Positions 1 to 9,570 of a DNA stretch of 64,000 nucleotides are shown here, piece after piece. The stretch covers positions 24,304,001 through 24,368,000 of the forward strand of contig NC_046675.1 in the NCBI RefSeq assembly GCF_003369915.1, read 5' to 3'. Position 1 is the first letter of the stretch; each line of letters opens with the position of its first letter. The translations under genes were made by a program, and so were the position numbers. Origin of the DNA: Drosophila miranda. Its lineage: Eukaryota > Arthropoda > Insecta > Diptera > Drosophilidae. Below the pieces are notes generated by a model, which saw only the letters and a program-made list of their open reading frames with translations, had not been told where the DNA came from and made no database searches.

Positions 1-317
1 TACGAACGAGCGTGTGTAAGGTAAACGCAAAACGGTGAAGCGAACCAGGGGAGGCAGCAAACACGCAAAAGAAGTCCCAAATTGTGAAAAAGAAAACAAA
101 AAGAGAACTAATTTTGTGTTGGGGAGAAAAAAGACAAATGTAAAGTGAAGATGGAAAATGTGTGGTAAATGAGATAAGCGATTGCAGCCCCACCGCTAGA
201 GCCGGGCATGTTAGTGCTACTGGTCCGAGGAGCAGAGGCAGAGCAGCATCCATCCAGAGCCACAGTCCTCCTGCCCTTTCCCCTGCCACAGCCCCAGGCC
301 CAGCACGCACAGCAGTA

Positions 318-1886
318 ATGATGCTGGCCGCAGCCGGTCTGCCGGCCTACGATGCCGGTAAGATCAACAGCAACCCGAGCAACGGGACGGGCGGTGGCGT
401 TGGTGGCACAGTGGGCACTCCCTCGGCAGTGGGTGCCTCGCGTCCTAGTGCTGCCAGTGCACTGATGAAGACCCTATCCGTGCGTCTGCATCGCGGCACC
501 GAATTTATCAAGGATACCGTGCAGAAGGCCCTCGTCATGTCAGCGCCCGCACCCGTGGCCCCGGCCCAGGTCCCATCACCAGCCCCACCACCAGTTGGAT
601 CCGCTGTGCCGCCGGCAAAGCCCGTAACGCTGACCAGTCAGACGCTGAAGCGGAAACTGGCCGGAGCGGGCGGCTTGATGGGCTGCGGCCCGAGTCGCAT
701 TACATCGATCACCGCCAGCTCGAGCAGTGGACGCTTCATTCTGGCCCATGCCAACAGGAAGCCCGCTAGCCAGGTGCCGACGGAGGCGTACCTTAAGGTC
801 TACACGGTGGCACCCACTGAACTGCATCGCTCGGCAGCGGCCCGCGTACGTAATCCCAGCACTGATAGCTTACTCATGGATCTATGCCAGTTTAAGCCCA
901 TCCGGCCCATGCCTTTAACGCCAATAAAAATGTAAGTCTTGTAGATCTATTTGGGGAATCGATCAAACAATATACTCAAAATCTCTATCGCTCTTTGCTC
1001 TGGCAGCAACAAATTCCGCGGCTTTGAACTGAAACGACCCAAATTTGTGCCCGCCGTGAATGACAGCGAAGACGAGGACGACGACGAGGATGATCCAGAG
1101 TCACTCCAAAAACCAAAGCCTAGGTGAGTATTGAGCATAATCGTCAAGAGCACCGTCTTGAGTAAGTCTTTTGTTTGGTTCCTCAGCTCCGTGATATTGC
1201 TGCCGCATAAGGGTTCGGCGTTTGTGCCGATGCCCTATATAGCGAGCCCCAACACCACCGCCGCCGCCGCAATCACCGCAACCGCCACCGGCACCGCCAC
1301 CAGGAGCAGATCTCGCTCACACAACACTCACACCTCAGGCACAAGCGCAGACGAGCCCAAGCCAAAGCGTCGTCGTCGCGGTCCGCTGCTCACAGCCAGG
1401 CGACGCCGCACAAGAGCTGCTGCTGCTTTTGTGGCGCCCTCACCAGTCAACACATCAGCCTCTCCAGAAGAAGTAGCAGCCAAATCTGTAGCTCCTGTCA
1501 AACGCAGGGCAGCCACAAAGAGTGGACCAGCGAAACGCAGTCGTGCTGCAGCTGCCAATCCCACGCCAGTCGTTGCCACATCAACCTCGCCGGATGAAGC
1601 ATCCAAGGCGCCTGGCAAACGCAAATCATCAACGAAAAGGGAACCAGCGAAACGCAGTCGTGCCGCAGCTCCCGCAGCTGCCAATCCCACACCAGTCACC
1701 ACATCCACCTCTCCGGGAAGAGCACCCCGCGCACCGGGCAAACGCAAGACGGCCCCAGCAAAGGGCCCACAAAACGCAAAACGCAGCTGTCGTGGCTCCT
1801 CTCCAGCTCGTCCCTCGCCACCCATGACGCGTCAACGGGCCCGTAAACAGATCTCCGCCAGCAGCTGCCATAGTGGCAGCACTTAA
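318..1886 (+). CDS. Unrecognised basic, repeat-containing protein (three exons, 476 aa)
   Basis: Exons 318-931, 1007-1123 and 1187-1886 join in frame (codons AT|C and AG|C across the junctions), with donors GTAAGT and GTGAGT and acceptors GGCAG and CTCAG. I chose ATG 318 because it is the first in-frame ATG; the frame is open upstream without one, so a longer start through an unseen upstream exon is possible. A 36-codon upstream ORF (208-318) ends at a TAA overlapping this ATG. The protein has Ala/Pro-rich stretches, an acidic patch in exon 2 (run of D and E), a KRRRRG basic cluster, and a lysine/arginine-rich C-terminus with about three imperfect repeats built on AKRSRAAA, NPTPV, TSTSP and APGKRK. 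This resembles a histone-H1-type tail or nuclear low-complexity protein. The family is not recognised; nuclear location is inferred from the basic clusters only. Confidence 0.75.
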
Positions 1887-3310
1887 GTTTCATCTACAAT
1901 CATCTCGGATGTTCGTTCAGTGGAACGTAATCCGATGCGGCAGCAGCAACAATGGGAAAACTCTCCAAGTTCTAAGTCTTTTGGTTCTAGTTACTGTTTA
2001 TGGCGAAGTCGTCTCCGAAAGCGCCTATTCGTGTGACCTTGTTCTGTAAAAGTGGGAGTGTAATGTAAACCCATCTCCATTCTGTAAGAACCATTTCTCC
2101 GAAAGGTTTTTGTTTAAGAGTTTGCCATTCAATGCATTGTTCTAGAGAAGATTAGGCTTTACCACTTTCAGATAGATATTCGGTTTTACTTTCAGCCAAA
2201 GAGCGGGCTGAGAGAGATAGAAATCCAGGCCTTACTTTCCCCAAATTCAAGAGAAAGATCCAGGCCTTACTTTCCCACATTTTCACTTTCCTTGAGTAGA
2301 TAATAGATATATGTGTTGCGGCATCAAAATCATTATGACTTGGTCTTCAAGACTGATATAACAACAAAGAATCCACTAACGAATAACGAATATATGATAT
2401 GATACTGATAATGATATGTATGCAAAAAAGAAAACAGAAGATTCAAGAATTTATGTTTAGCCACAGTCCTCATTAAAACGAAGAACTTTAAGCAGAAAAA
2501 GTATTAAATGTATAAAGAAACAAAACCATGTAAAATGTAAGCCATTCCTGATATTCATATTTCAAATGAACAAGTGTTTTATTTTATTTAATTTTGTTGT
2601 AACCATGATTATGATTATTTGTATTTGTTCGATGTACAAACAGAAAAATTGCAATGCTTTCGATTCGATTTTGTTCTATATATGTTGGCCTTTGAGGCAA
2701 AAAGATATCGATATCAAGATATGAGAGAGAGTTAGGAGAAAATTGAGAACAGGTAGATGAAGATGAAAAAGATTATGTAAACGCCACAACTACAATTAAT
2801 TTTCCTACTTTAATTAAGTTTGTTAGAATTTATAGCTTAGAAAAAAAAAGAAAAAAAAAACAAAACTAAACTAAACGATCCATTCATTAATCTAAATATA
2901 ATAATAATATAATACTACCTAAATCTATCTGTAAGAGCAGCATATACATATATTTAGAGGTCAAATCAACTGTGTGTTGTGATATGAACTAATTTATAAT
3001 ACCAAGCAAAAGACAACCAACCAACCAACCGACCCCCCAAATTATAAATTGCTTGATCCCAGACAACACATATCCATCCCACTCTCAGTCTCGCAGAAAC
3101 CCCATTCATAGCAGAACAGATGCAGAAAACGTTGATATCATTAAAAAGTAGTGAAGGAAAAAAACAAAATCCAAAATTAAAATTTTCAAAACAAAAACCA
3201 TGAAAAATTATAAAGAATTAGCCTTAAGCTAAAGACAATTTCCAGAGATTCCAAACAAAAGCAAAATTACTTAAACACACAGCGAGTTGTATGCGATGCG
3301 TCAATAAAAA
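1887..3310 (+). other. 3' UTR of the unrecognised basic protein gene
   Basis: AT-rich, no credible coding frame. It ends near an AATAAA at 3303, the first good canonical signal after the stop codon, giving a 3' UTR of about 1.4 kb. Extent is inferred from the signal only. Confidence 0.5.
3303..3308 (+). terminator. AATAAA polyadenylation signal
   Basis: AATAAA in AT-rich context downstream of the gene ending at 1886. No competing canonical signal was seen closer to the stop. Confidence 0.5.
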
Positions 3311-3751
3311 TCCCTAAAAATATTTACAACACTATCCATTTGATTGATGTACGGACGTAAGTGTGGTTCCATCTTCAATCTTTTTTTTATACCTTGCTAT
3401 TCCTTCAAAACCTTTAGGCTTCATTGAATCTTTTCTTGAAATATGCGAAATCTTCGATCCAATGATTGATTTCAATTACGGTCCTTAAACTTTCAGTTTC
3501 CTTAAAAGTTCTTTCTTTAAATCATTTCATATCATCAATTTCACTTCAATTTTTGTTCTGGAAGAAGAAATCTTCTTTTAATTACGAAAATCTTTGACGA
3601 AATCGTTCCTTATTATCTGTATTAACATTGTCTTCGGCTTCGACTGAACTTTCTTGGATTTCATGCTGAATGCCTTTATCCTTAAATATATCTTTCCAAA
3701 ATCTTTAGTTAAATCTTTGCTTTCCAATGTATATTTCAATCTAATCTATAC
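3311..3751. other. Intergenic, nothing recognised
   Basis: AT-rich spacer between the 3' ends of two convergent genes (the + gene ending about 3310 and Bbs5 on the - strand). Repeated words of the type AATCTTT occur, but no gene or element is seen. Confidence 0.4.
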
Positions 3752-3757
3752 TTTATT
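3752..3757 (-). terminator. Polyadenylation signal of Bbs5
   Basis: TTTATT on the + strand is AATAAA on the - strand, about 115 bases after the Bbs5 stop codon. Confidence 0.5.
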
Positions 3758-3871
3758 AACTTAAGAGAAATATTGTTTGTTTTCAATAATATACTTCTAT
3801 TTATGTAAATATTACCTGCCATTCTTTCAAATTACTTTCCTGTCTATATTTCTTTTGATCTCTCTTCCAGA

Positions 3872-5275
3872 TCACTCCTCGAAAGTCTCCATTTTGGTGG
3901 GCATAACATTCCACAGATCCTGCAGCTTGTATCCCTCCCGTATGCGCTCCATTGCAAAGCCCAGCTCCTTGCAATACACCGGCTCCCTGTCCGACTGATC
4001 CGTATTGTTGTTCGACACACAACCCTCCGCCAGATAGCTATTCAGTTTGGTATTGATCTCGCGCTCTTGCCGCTCGTCCAGCTCCTCGAAATTCTCGATC
4101 TTGAATTGCGTAGCCTGGGCCGCTTCCTCGGCGGCATCCGCCAATCGCTGGCGTGCATCCTGGGCATCGTAGTGGATCCCAAAGTTCGGCTGCTCTATGT
4201 ATACGGTGTGCAGCGAACAGAGCTCCTTGAAGAGTTCGTTCAGCCGCTCGGCGGGATCGATGCGGAAGCCGAGTACATAGCCGCCTCCAGTCTCGGCTGT
4301 TTGGATGACCAATGCAGGACCATACTTCGACTCTCGGACACGTAGCTGGAAAGGGAAATGCAGTGGGAGATTGGGAAGATTCGAGCCAGAAGGATGATTA
4401 CACTCACGCTTTCAATCTGAAGATAGGGCAGGCTGATGTTAAAGGTCTCATTGGCATCAGCGAACCACACAAGACGTATGTTGGAGACAACAAAGCTGCC
4501 CAGATTTCCCTGATCGCTGGATAGATTCCAGACGCCCTGTACCTGGCTATAGACCTGCTCATCGGGCAGGATAATCAGTTGTCCAGAGAGTACGATGGCT
4601 CCTCGCAGCTTTAGGTCGCGATAGAGATACGTACGTTGATATAATCTACAGGGAAACATCTGACATGTAGAGAGTTTTATAAGAGATTACCCCGTATTCC
4701 ACTTACTGATACACATCAAAGACGCTGGCAAAGATGGGCTGTTCACGGCGCGCCGTCTCCCCGGACACATCCGTGAAGAGGAACTCGAAACGCGTCTCAT
4801 TGCTGATGGCCAGAATGTACAATGCCTGACTGGGCATCCTGCCCTTGGAGTGCATGTGCACAATGCGGGTATTGGTGTTTCCAAACCTAGCAAACCCAAT
4901 GGCTGAAAAGTGGAGGGAGCGCCTTCAGTCTGATGTCCTAGAATCCCATGCATAGTTACCCACATAAATTGTACTTTTTGTGAACTAAGGAATGCCAAAT
5001 CACTCGAAGATTGGTGACCATTAGGCGGCCCGTGTCCCCGGGATTACCCTTGCTGTCCTCAATGTGATATATGTAGTCCAGCACCTTCTCTCCGGTGCGT
5101 AGTCGAGTGTGCCTGGAATTTATATATCCACTGATAGCTGGGGGATTCTTCTCCACCTCTGTCTCTCTCGCTGGATGACTTACAGATGAGGCGTATCAAA
5201 CTTGACATCCTTGTCCTCCCAAAGAAGCTGCAGCTGTGGCTGCTGGCCATCGGTCTGTCCCAGAGATTTCAACAT
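3872..5275 (-). CDS. BBS5: Bardet-Biedl syndrome 5 protein, BBSome subunit
   Basis: Five coding exons on the - strand: 5275-5184, 5112-4964, 4902-4707, 4645-4408 and 4345-3872. All junctions keep frame, giving 382 aa (human BBS5 is about 340). The start MLKSLGQTDG is the first ATG. The protein has the BBS5 layout of two pleckstrin-like repeats (around GEKVLDYIYHIEDSKGNPGD and RGAIVLSGQLIILPDEQVY) and ends with the conserved LGFAMERIREGYKLQDLW block. In the intron 4903-4963 the donor that restores frame is GTGGGT, not the nearby GTAACT. BBS5 binds phosphoinositides and is part of the BBSome, which moves membrane proteins in cilia; in flies, ciliated cells are sensory neurons and sperm. A palindromic X-box lies just upstream. 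Identity is secure; exon ends are from frame and splice consensus. Confidence 0.93.
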
Positions 5276-5322
5276 TTTAAGAATGAAATTTCCACTTTTG
5301 TTGTGTCTTCCTCCTTAAAACC

Positions 5323-5335
5323 GTTGCTAGGCAAC
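5323..5335 (-). promoter_or_regulatory. RFX X-box in the Bbs5 promoter
   Basis: GTTGCTAGGCAAC fits the X-box pattern RYYNYY-N-RRNRAC and is a palindrome with 5-base arms. It lies 47 bases upstream of the Bbs5 ATG. RFX factors (DAF-19 in worm, Rfx in fly) are known to drive BBS genes through such sites. Occupancy here is inferred. Confidence 0.8.
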
Positions 5336-6230
5336 TTTGTATACCCTTTGAAAGGTTATTATTGCCTTTAACAGAAGCTTGTCATTCCGAAACGGCAGCT
5401 TTTCTGGATCAATTAAGTGGGGTATATAAGAATGAACCGGTACACGATGTATCTTTAATTCAAAAATCCATATTAATCAAGTCTGTTCATCTCTTCACTA
5501 TGTTTCCATTTTGATGGCAGTCTAGCAATAACAGCAATATACGAGCGGGAACGTTGTGAATACAATTTCATATCCGAACTGAGTTAATTAATTTCTATGT
5601 AGTCTTATGATTTACGTATCCAATAATATATATTATCATGTGTGATGGAAGCCTGTACTACCAAGAAGCCAGAAAAGATTACCCGATGGCCCTTAGACGG
5701 TAAGCCAGACTGTTGGCAAGAACGGGGCTGCACACGATCCTCATAGTTGTTTTTTTTTTCCTTTGGAAGAAACTTCCCAGTGAAATGCTTTACCTCCTCA
5801 TTCCACCTAATGACCTATTTGAATAGAATTTAGAACAATTAATTCCAAATTTTGTATTTTCATACATATATGTACGTATATATTTGACCAAACTGTAGAA
5901 TAATAAGTAAAAAACTTATGCTCTGCTTACTCGTATCAACGTAGAAAAGGTTCGGCTGATCATATACTTATACTCAGACTATAAGTCAAGATTCCCTAAG
6001 AGGAAATGGTGCCTTAATTTATAAAGAATAGCAAAGCTAAATATTGGAAATGTTTCTCATTGTTTTTCGTTCATTGTTTAAAATATTGCAAATCGTTTGG
6101 CTTAAACATTAGGACTTTCATTCGGGGGACAGACAGTGGCAACAGAAGGCAATTGGGGTGGACAAATGTCGAATACCGAAACGAAACTAATTCATACTTA
6201 GACTACAGCTTAAAGTGAGGAAGATCCCTC
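5336..6230. other. Intergenic between Bbs5 and GMPPB
   Basis: Lies upstream of Bbs5 and downstream of GMPPB (both - strand). AT-rich. A 35-codon + strand ORF from the ATG at 5646 is the only notable frame and is not supported by anything else. No RNA gene or repeat recognised. Confidence 0.5.
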
Positions 6231-7717
6231 TCACATGATGATCTGTGGCTCGGGCACACTGGCCGCAATGCTTTTGTGGGGCAGCACTTGGCCCCCATTC
6301 ACATAGAGCTCATCCTTTACAATCACATCTTCGCCCAGCACTGTGATGCCCTCGATCCGCACCCAACGACCCACGGTCGAGCGCCAGCCTACGATACAGG
6401 AGTCCAGCCAGGAGTGGGAGCGTACAATGGCACCTTTTAGTATGGTGGCACGCTTGATGCACACCCCATCCTCTATGATTACATCCGGTCCGATGGTTAC
6501 ATTTGGCCCAATGCGGCAGCCTTCGCCTATCGTGGCTGTGGGATCCACCAGTACATTGCCGACGACTCCTGGTCCAGTGTACAGCTTAGGTGATTGCTTC
6601 TGACGCAGCGAGCTCAGGTAGAGGCACATGCCTAGAAGAGATATGCAGGAAGAGGGAGATCAATAATTGTCTTCTGTTCCTATCTGGAGCAGGGGTCTTC
6701 CCACGCGCGTAATCTACGTAATGAGCCTCCACTCAAACACTCAAACAAAAATCGCTCTATCAAACATTCTACGCGGTATTAGCTCTTCCGAGAAACATAC
6801 AAGGAAAAGATAAATAAAACTCGAAAGAAACCAAAACATGATTAAAGAACGCACGACACTACGGTTGGCGATAAGGGTAATGAGGCAATTGAAGATAGGC
6901 GCCGAGACCCAGTCCACCACCAGTAATTCAGTGAGTCATCCTACCTGTCAGAAAATCTTTGGGCTGCCCAATGTCCATCCAGAAGCCGGTCAGATCCATG
7001 GCATACAGCTCCTGTTGCTCTGCCATGGCCGGAAATACCTCCTTCTCGATGGATGTGGGCTTGACCTCAATCCTCTCGAGCACCGATGGATTGAAGATGT
7101 AGATGCCGGCATTGATTTTGTTGCTGACAAACTCCTGCGGCTTCTCGATAAAGTTCTTTATGCAGCCGTCCTCGTCGTACAGCACCACACCATATTTGGA
7201 AGGCTCCTCCACCTTAGTCACGACAATTGTCCCCTCTTTGCCGTGATTTCGATGAAACTGCACCAGCTGCTTGAAGGGGAAATCACAGATCACATCCGAG
7301 TTAAGCACAAAAAAGGGTTCGGGACTGGCAGACAGTATCGATTTGGCCAGGGCCAGTGGTCCTGCTGTTCCTAGGGGTTCCGTTTCATGTGAGAATATCA
7401 ATTCCACGCCCAGTTTGTCTGCCTCCACCTTCAACTCCTTCTCCATTTGCTCAGCCCTATAGCTGACGGCGAGTATGACCTGAATGAGCCAATTATTGGT
7501 TTATATAAATATATTACTCATAGTATTGCTCACTCACCTGACGGCAGCCGGCATCGACAAGCGCCTCCAGCTGGTGCAACAGAATTGGCTTATTGGCGAA
7601 CTCCACCAGCGGCTTGGGCGTGCTGAGGGTGAGCGGGCGCAGACGGGTGCCATAGCCACCGACCAAGATGAGGGCTCGGGTGCCATTGCCGACAGTTGTG
7701 TTTGGAGAACCGCACAT
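6231..7717 (-). CDS. GMPPB: Mannose-1-phosphate guanylyltransferase beta (GDP-mannose pyrophosphorylase)
   Basis: Three coding exons on the - strand: 7717-7538, 7479-6945 and 6631-6231, joining to 371 aa, the usual length for GMPPB. The N-terminal nucleotidyltransferase signature [12 protein letters not shown] is at residues 19-30, followed by [10 protein letters not shown] and [13 protein letters not shown]. The C-terminal left-handed beta-helix shows the expected hexapeptide rhythm ([31 protein letters not shown]), and the end EPQIIM is complete. The enzyme makes GDP-mannose from mannose-1-phosphate and GTP in the cytosol, feeding N-glycan, GPI-anchor and O-mannose synthesis. It corresponds to CG1129 of D. 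melanogaster by recognition. The second intron (6632-6944) is unusually long for this locus, at 313 bases. Its 5' UTR may be spliced, but I could not fix an upstream exon. Confidence 0.95.
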
Positions 7718-8145
7718 TTCCGTTTTTAATGTTAAGGTCTGTTCTGTTGAGCACTTGTGACACGTCAGAAATTCCGCAAGCAATGTTTTCCTCCGCACTG
7801 CTCGGGCGGATTGGGCCTGACGAGCAAGTGAAGTGAGCGGGGCGAACGTTTTTCTGTTTGACTTTAATTAATATCACTTACTGTATTTTGTTGTTGTTTC
7901 TGCTGATAAGAAGCTGATTCGTTTTTTATGACCTATTGCATTTGTTGGCGCTTTCCTATTGGGGGTGGACGTTGTGGGTGTGTGCGCCTGTAATCTTACT
8001 TTAAGCTTACTTTACTTTATGCTTAAAACTCTAATTTAACGTAAGGACACTTTGTTCAATTTAATATCAAGTCTGTTGCTAAAACTTCGGATTTTCGAAT
8101 TTTCGGATGAAAAACAAACTAGAAAACAATTAAATAAATAAGGAC

Positions 8146-8202
8146 ATCGATACTCACTAGGGCTGCATTCCATCCATCGATAGCAGAGTCGATGGTATCG
8201 AT
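8146..8202. promoter_or_regulatory. Cluster of three DRE-like TATCGAT sites
   Basis: ATCGATA at 8146 and 8176 and TATCGAT at 8196 lie within 57 bases. TATCGATA is the binding site of DREF, common in housekeeping fly promoters. On the - strand a GTGAGT donor follows (within CCCTAGTGAGTATCG), so this may be the GMPPB promoter with a short non-coding first exon. A + strand gene could also start here. Confidence 0.45.
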
Positions 8203-8209
8203 TGTTTTG

Positions 8210-8925
8210 TACGTTTTTTTTAAATTTTGTTAGTACATCTTTTGAAAACTTATAAACTTTATAATCAAATTGAATCGAATTGCTCTCTTTTACAGCGAAA
8301 CCCAAGTTTCGAGGGCCGTAGAGGATTAACAGAGTATTGGATAGTGATCGTTATGAGGTTGTCGTCTTTGAGGACTGTTAATGGACACAGATGCCATTCC
8401 GAAGTATACTAGAACCAGCGAGGCTTAAACCCTGTGTAGAGTGTAACGCTAAAACCATGACCTTATTTTTTTAACAGAGCAGCATTGTCCCGCAACATGG
8501 TCCGCATTCTGCATACCCTAGAAAAATGTATATTATGGAGTAGAGGAAATGTTTGTCGTCGCAGGCTCCAATATATGCAGAAACTGTCAGTCTCTGTTTC
8601 AAAGCTATTAAAAGGATATTTTGCAGTTTATTGTTTTCTTATGGAGTCTTATGTATATCGGGATCAGGATGTATACAGGAAACTGATCAAATGATTAAAG
8701 AAAATTTCTTTATTATTTACGTTTTAAAAACAGTTTGTAAAACAATTTCTTCACAAAATTAACTAAATAGGGTATAAAAACGCCCCTACTCCGTTTTTAG
8801 TATTATTTAGTATTTTAGTATATAGTATATTTTAGTATTATTTTCCGCGGTTTATATCAAGTTGTTATCTTGTTGAAGTATACAGTATAAGTTTACAGTA
8901 TATTTCGGTATTTATGTCAGTTGTC
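8210..8925. other. Intergenic, no gene supported
   Basis: Two acceptor-like junctions on the + strand (TCTTTTACAG ending about 8296 and TTTTTTAACAG about 8478) precede short open frames, but nothing joins them into a convincing protein. From 8790 the DNA turns into repeated TAGTATTT/GGTATTT words that grade into the dispersed repeat. Confidence 0.4.
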
Positions 8926-8929
8926 AGGT

Positions 8930-9210
8930 GCTCGGCAGGGTGACCGTTTACGGTATTTGCATTAGTTTTCGGTGTTTCTTGAGGTCAAAATTGAGCCGCT
9001 GGTATATTTACGGTATATCGGTCTATAATGCTATATTTTGTCAATTTCATAAATCTATTAAATTTCATTCTCAACGGTGTATAGAAATCGAATTAAAGCA
9101 AGTATTTAGAATAGGCCAGTCAAGTAGAATATTGTTTCACTAATCGGATAAAATTATGTAGACATGGCTGAATGTTATATCTAGCTAATAATATTCGACG
9201 GAATATCAAA
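8930..9210 (+). repeat. Dispersed repeat, copy 1
   Basis: Contains GGTGACCGTTTACGGTATTT at its start, then the words AAGTATTTAGAATAGGCCAG, AATCGGATAAAATTATGT and GACATGGCTGAATGTT. These recur at 9235-9385 and in reverse orientation at 44690-44840 and 45140-45440. No coding capacity and no clear terminal repeats; looks like an old non-autonomous element. Family not recognised. Confidence 0.65.
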
Positions 9211-9234
9211 ATTAAACAATAGGAACCTCCTTTT

Positions 9235-9385
9235 ACGCAAAATGCAATAAAAGAAAGTATTTAGAATAAGCCAGTTAAGTAGAAAATTGAGTCATTAATC
9301 GGTTAAAATTATGTGGACATGGCTAAATGTTCTATATAGATGGTAATATGCCACGGAATCTAAAAATTGAGGAATATGTACAATA
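9235..9385 (+). repeat. Dispersed repeat, copy 2
   Basis: Shares AAGTATTTAGAATAAGCCAG, TCATTAATCGG, AAAATTATGTGGACATGGCT and a CACGGAAT end with copy 1 and with the inverted copies near 44.7 and 45.2 kb. It is followed at once by GGTATATTT words and the Motif-1 promoter at 9490. Confidence 0.65.
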
Positions 9386-9489
9386 GAACATGAGCTCGTC
9401 AGTATATTTACGGTATATTTTTAAAGTATGACGGTATGCTTGGGTATATTTCTGAGGGTCGGACCGTATAATTTTTAACGATAAGTCCG

Positions 9490-9500
9490 CGGTCACACTG
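9490..9500 (+). promoter_or_regulatory. Core promoter Motif 1 (YGGTCACACTR)
   Basis: CGGTCACACTG is an exact match to fly Motif 1, bound by M1BP and usually placed at the start of TATA-less housekeeping genes. A plausible short exon with a GTAAGT donor follows 70 bases later, in the orientation of Hus1-like and ctrip. Confidence 0.7.
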
Positions 9501-9570
9501 TTGCTCGGGTCGTCGGAGGTCGGGGAATCTGTGAAAATTGTGCAAATAATAATTAAAAACTAGCTCAAAG
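9501..9570 (+). other. Putative 5' UTR exon of Hus1-like (or ctrip)
   Basis: Lies just after Motif 1 and ends in CTCAAAG followed by GTAAGT at 9571, a near-consensus donor. The next good + strand acceptor is TGTGCAG directly before the Hus1-like ATG (12076), with a long pyrimidine tract before it. I infer a 2.5 kb leader intron. The ctrip acceptor at 18915 is an alternative partner. Confidence 0.45.

Noticed and set aside
5646-5750. Small + strand ORF starting MEACTTKKPEKITRWPLDG with GTAAGC inside
   Set aside because: Only 34 residues, no partner exon, no promoter signal, and no recognisable family.
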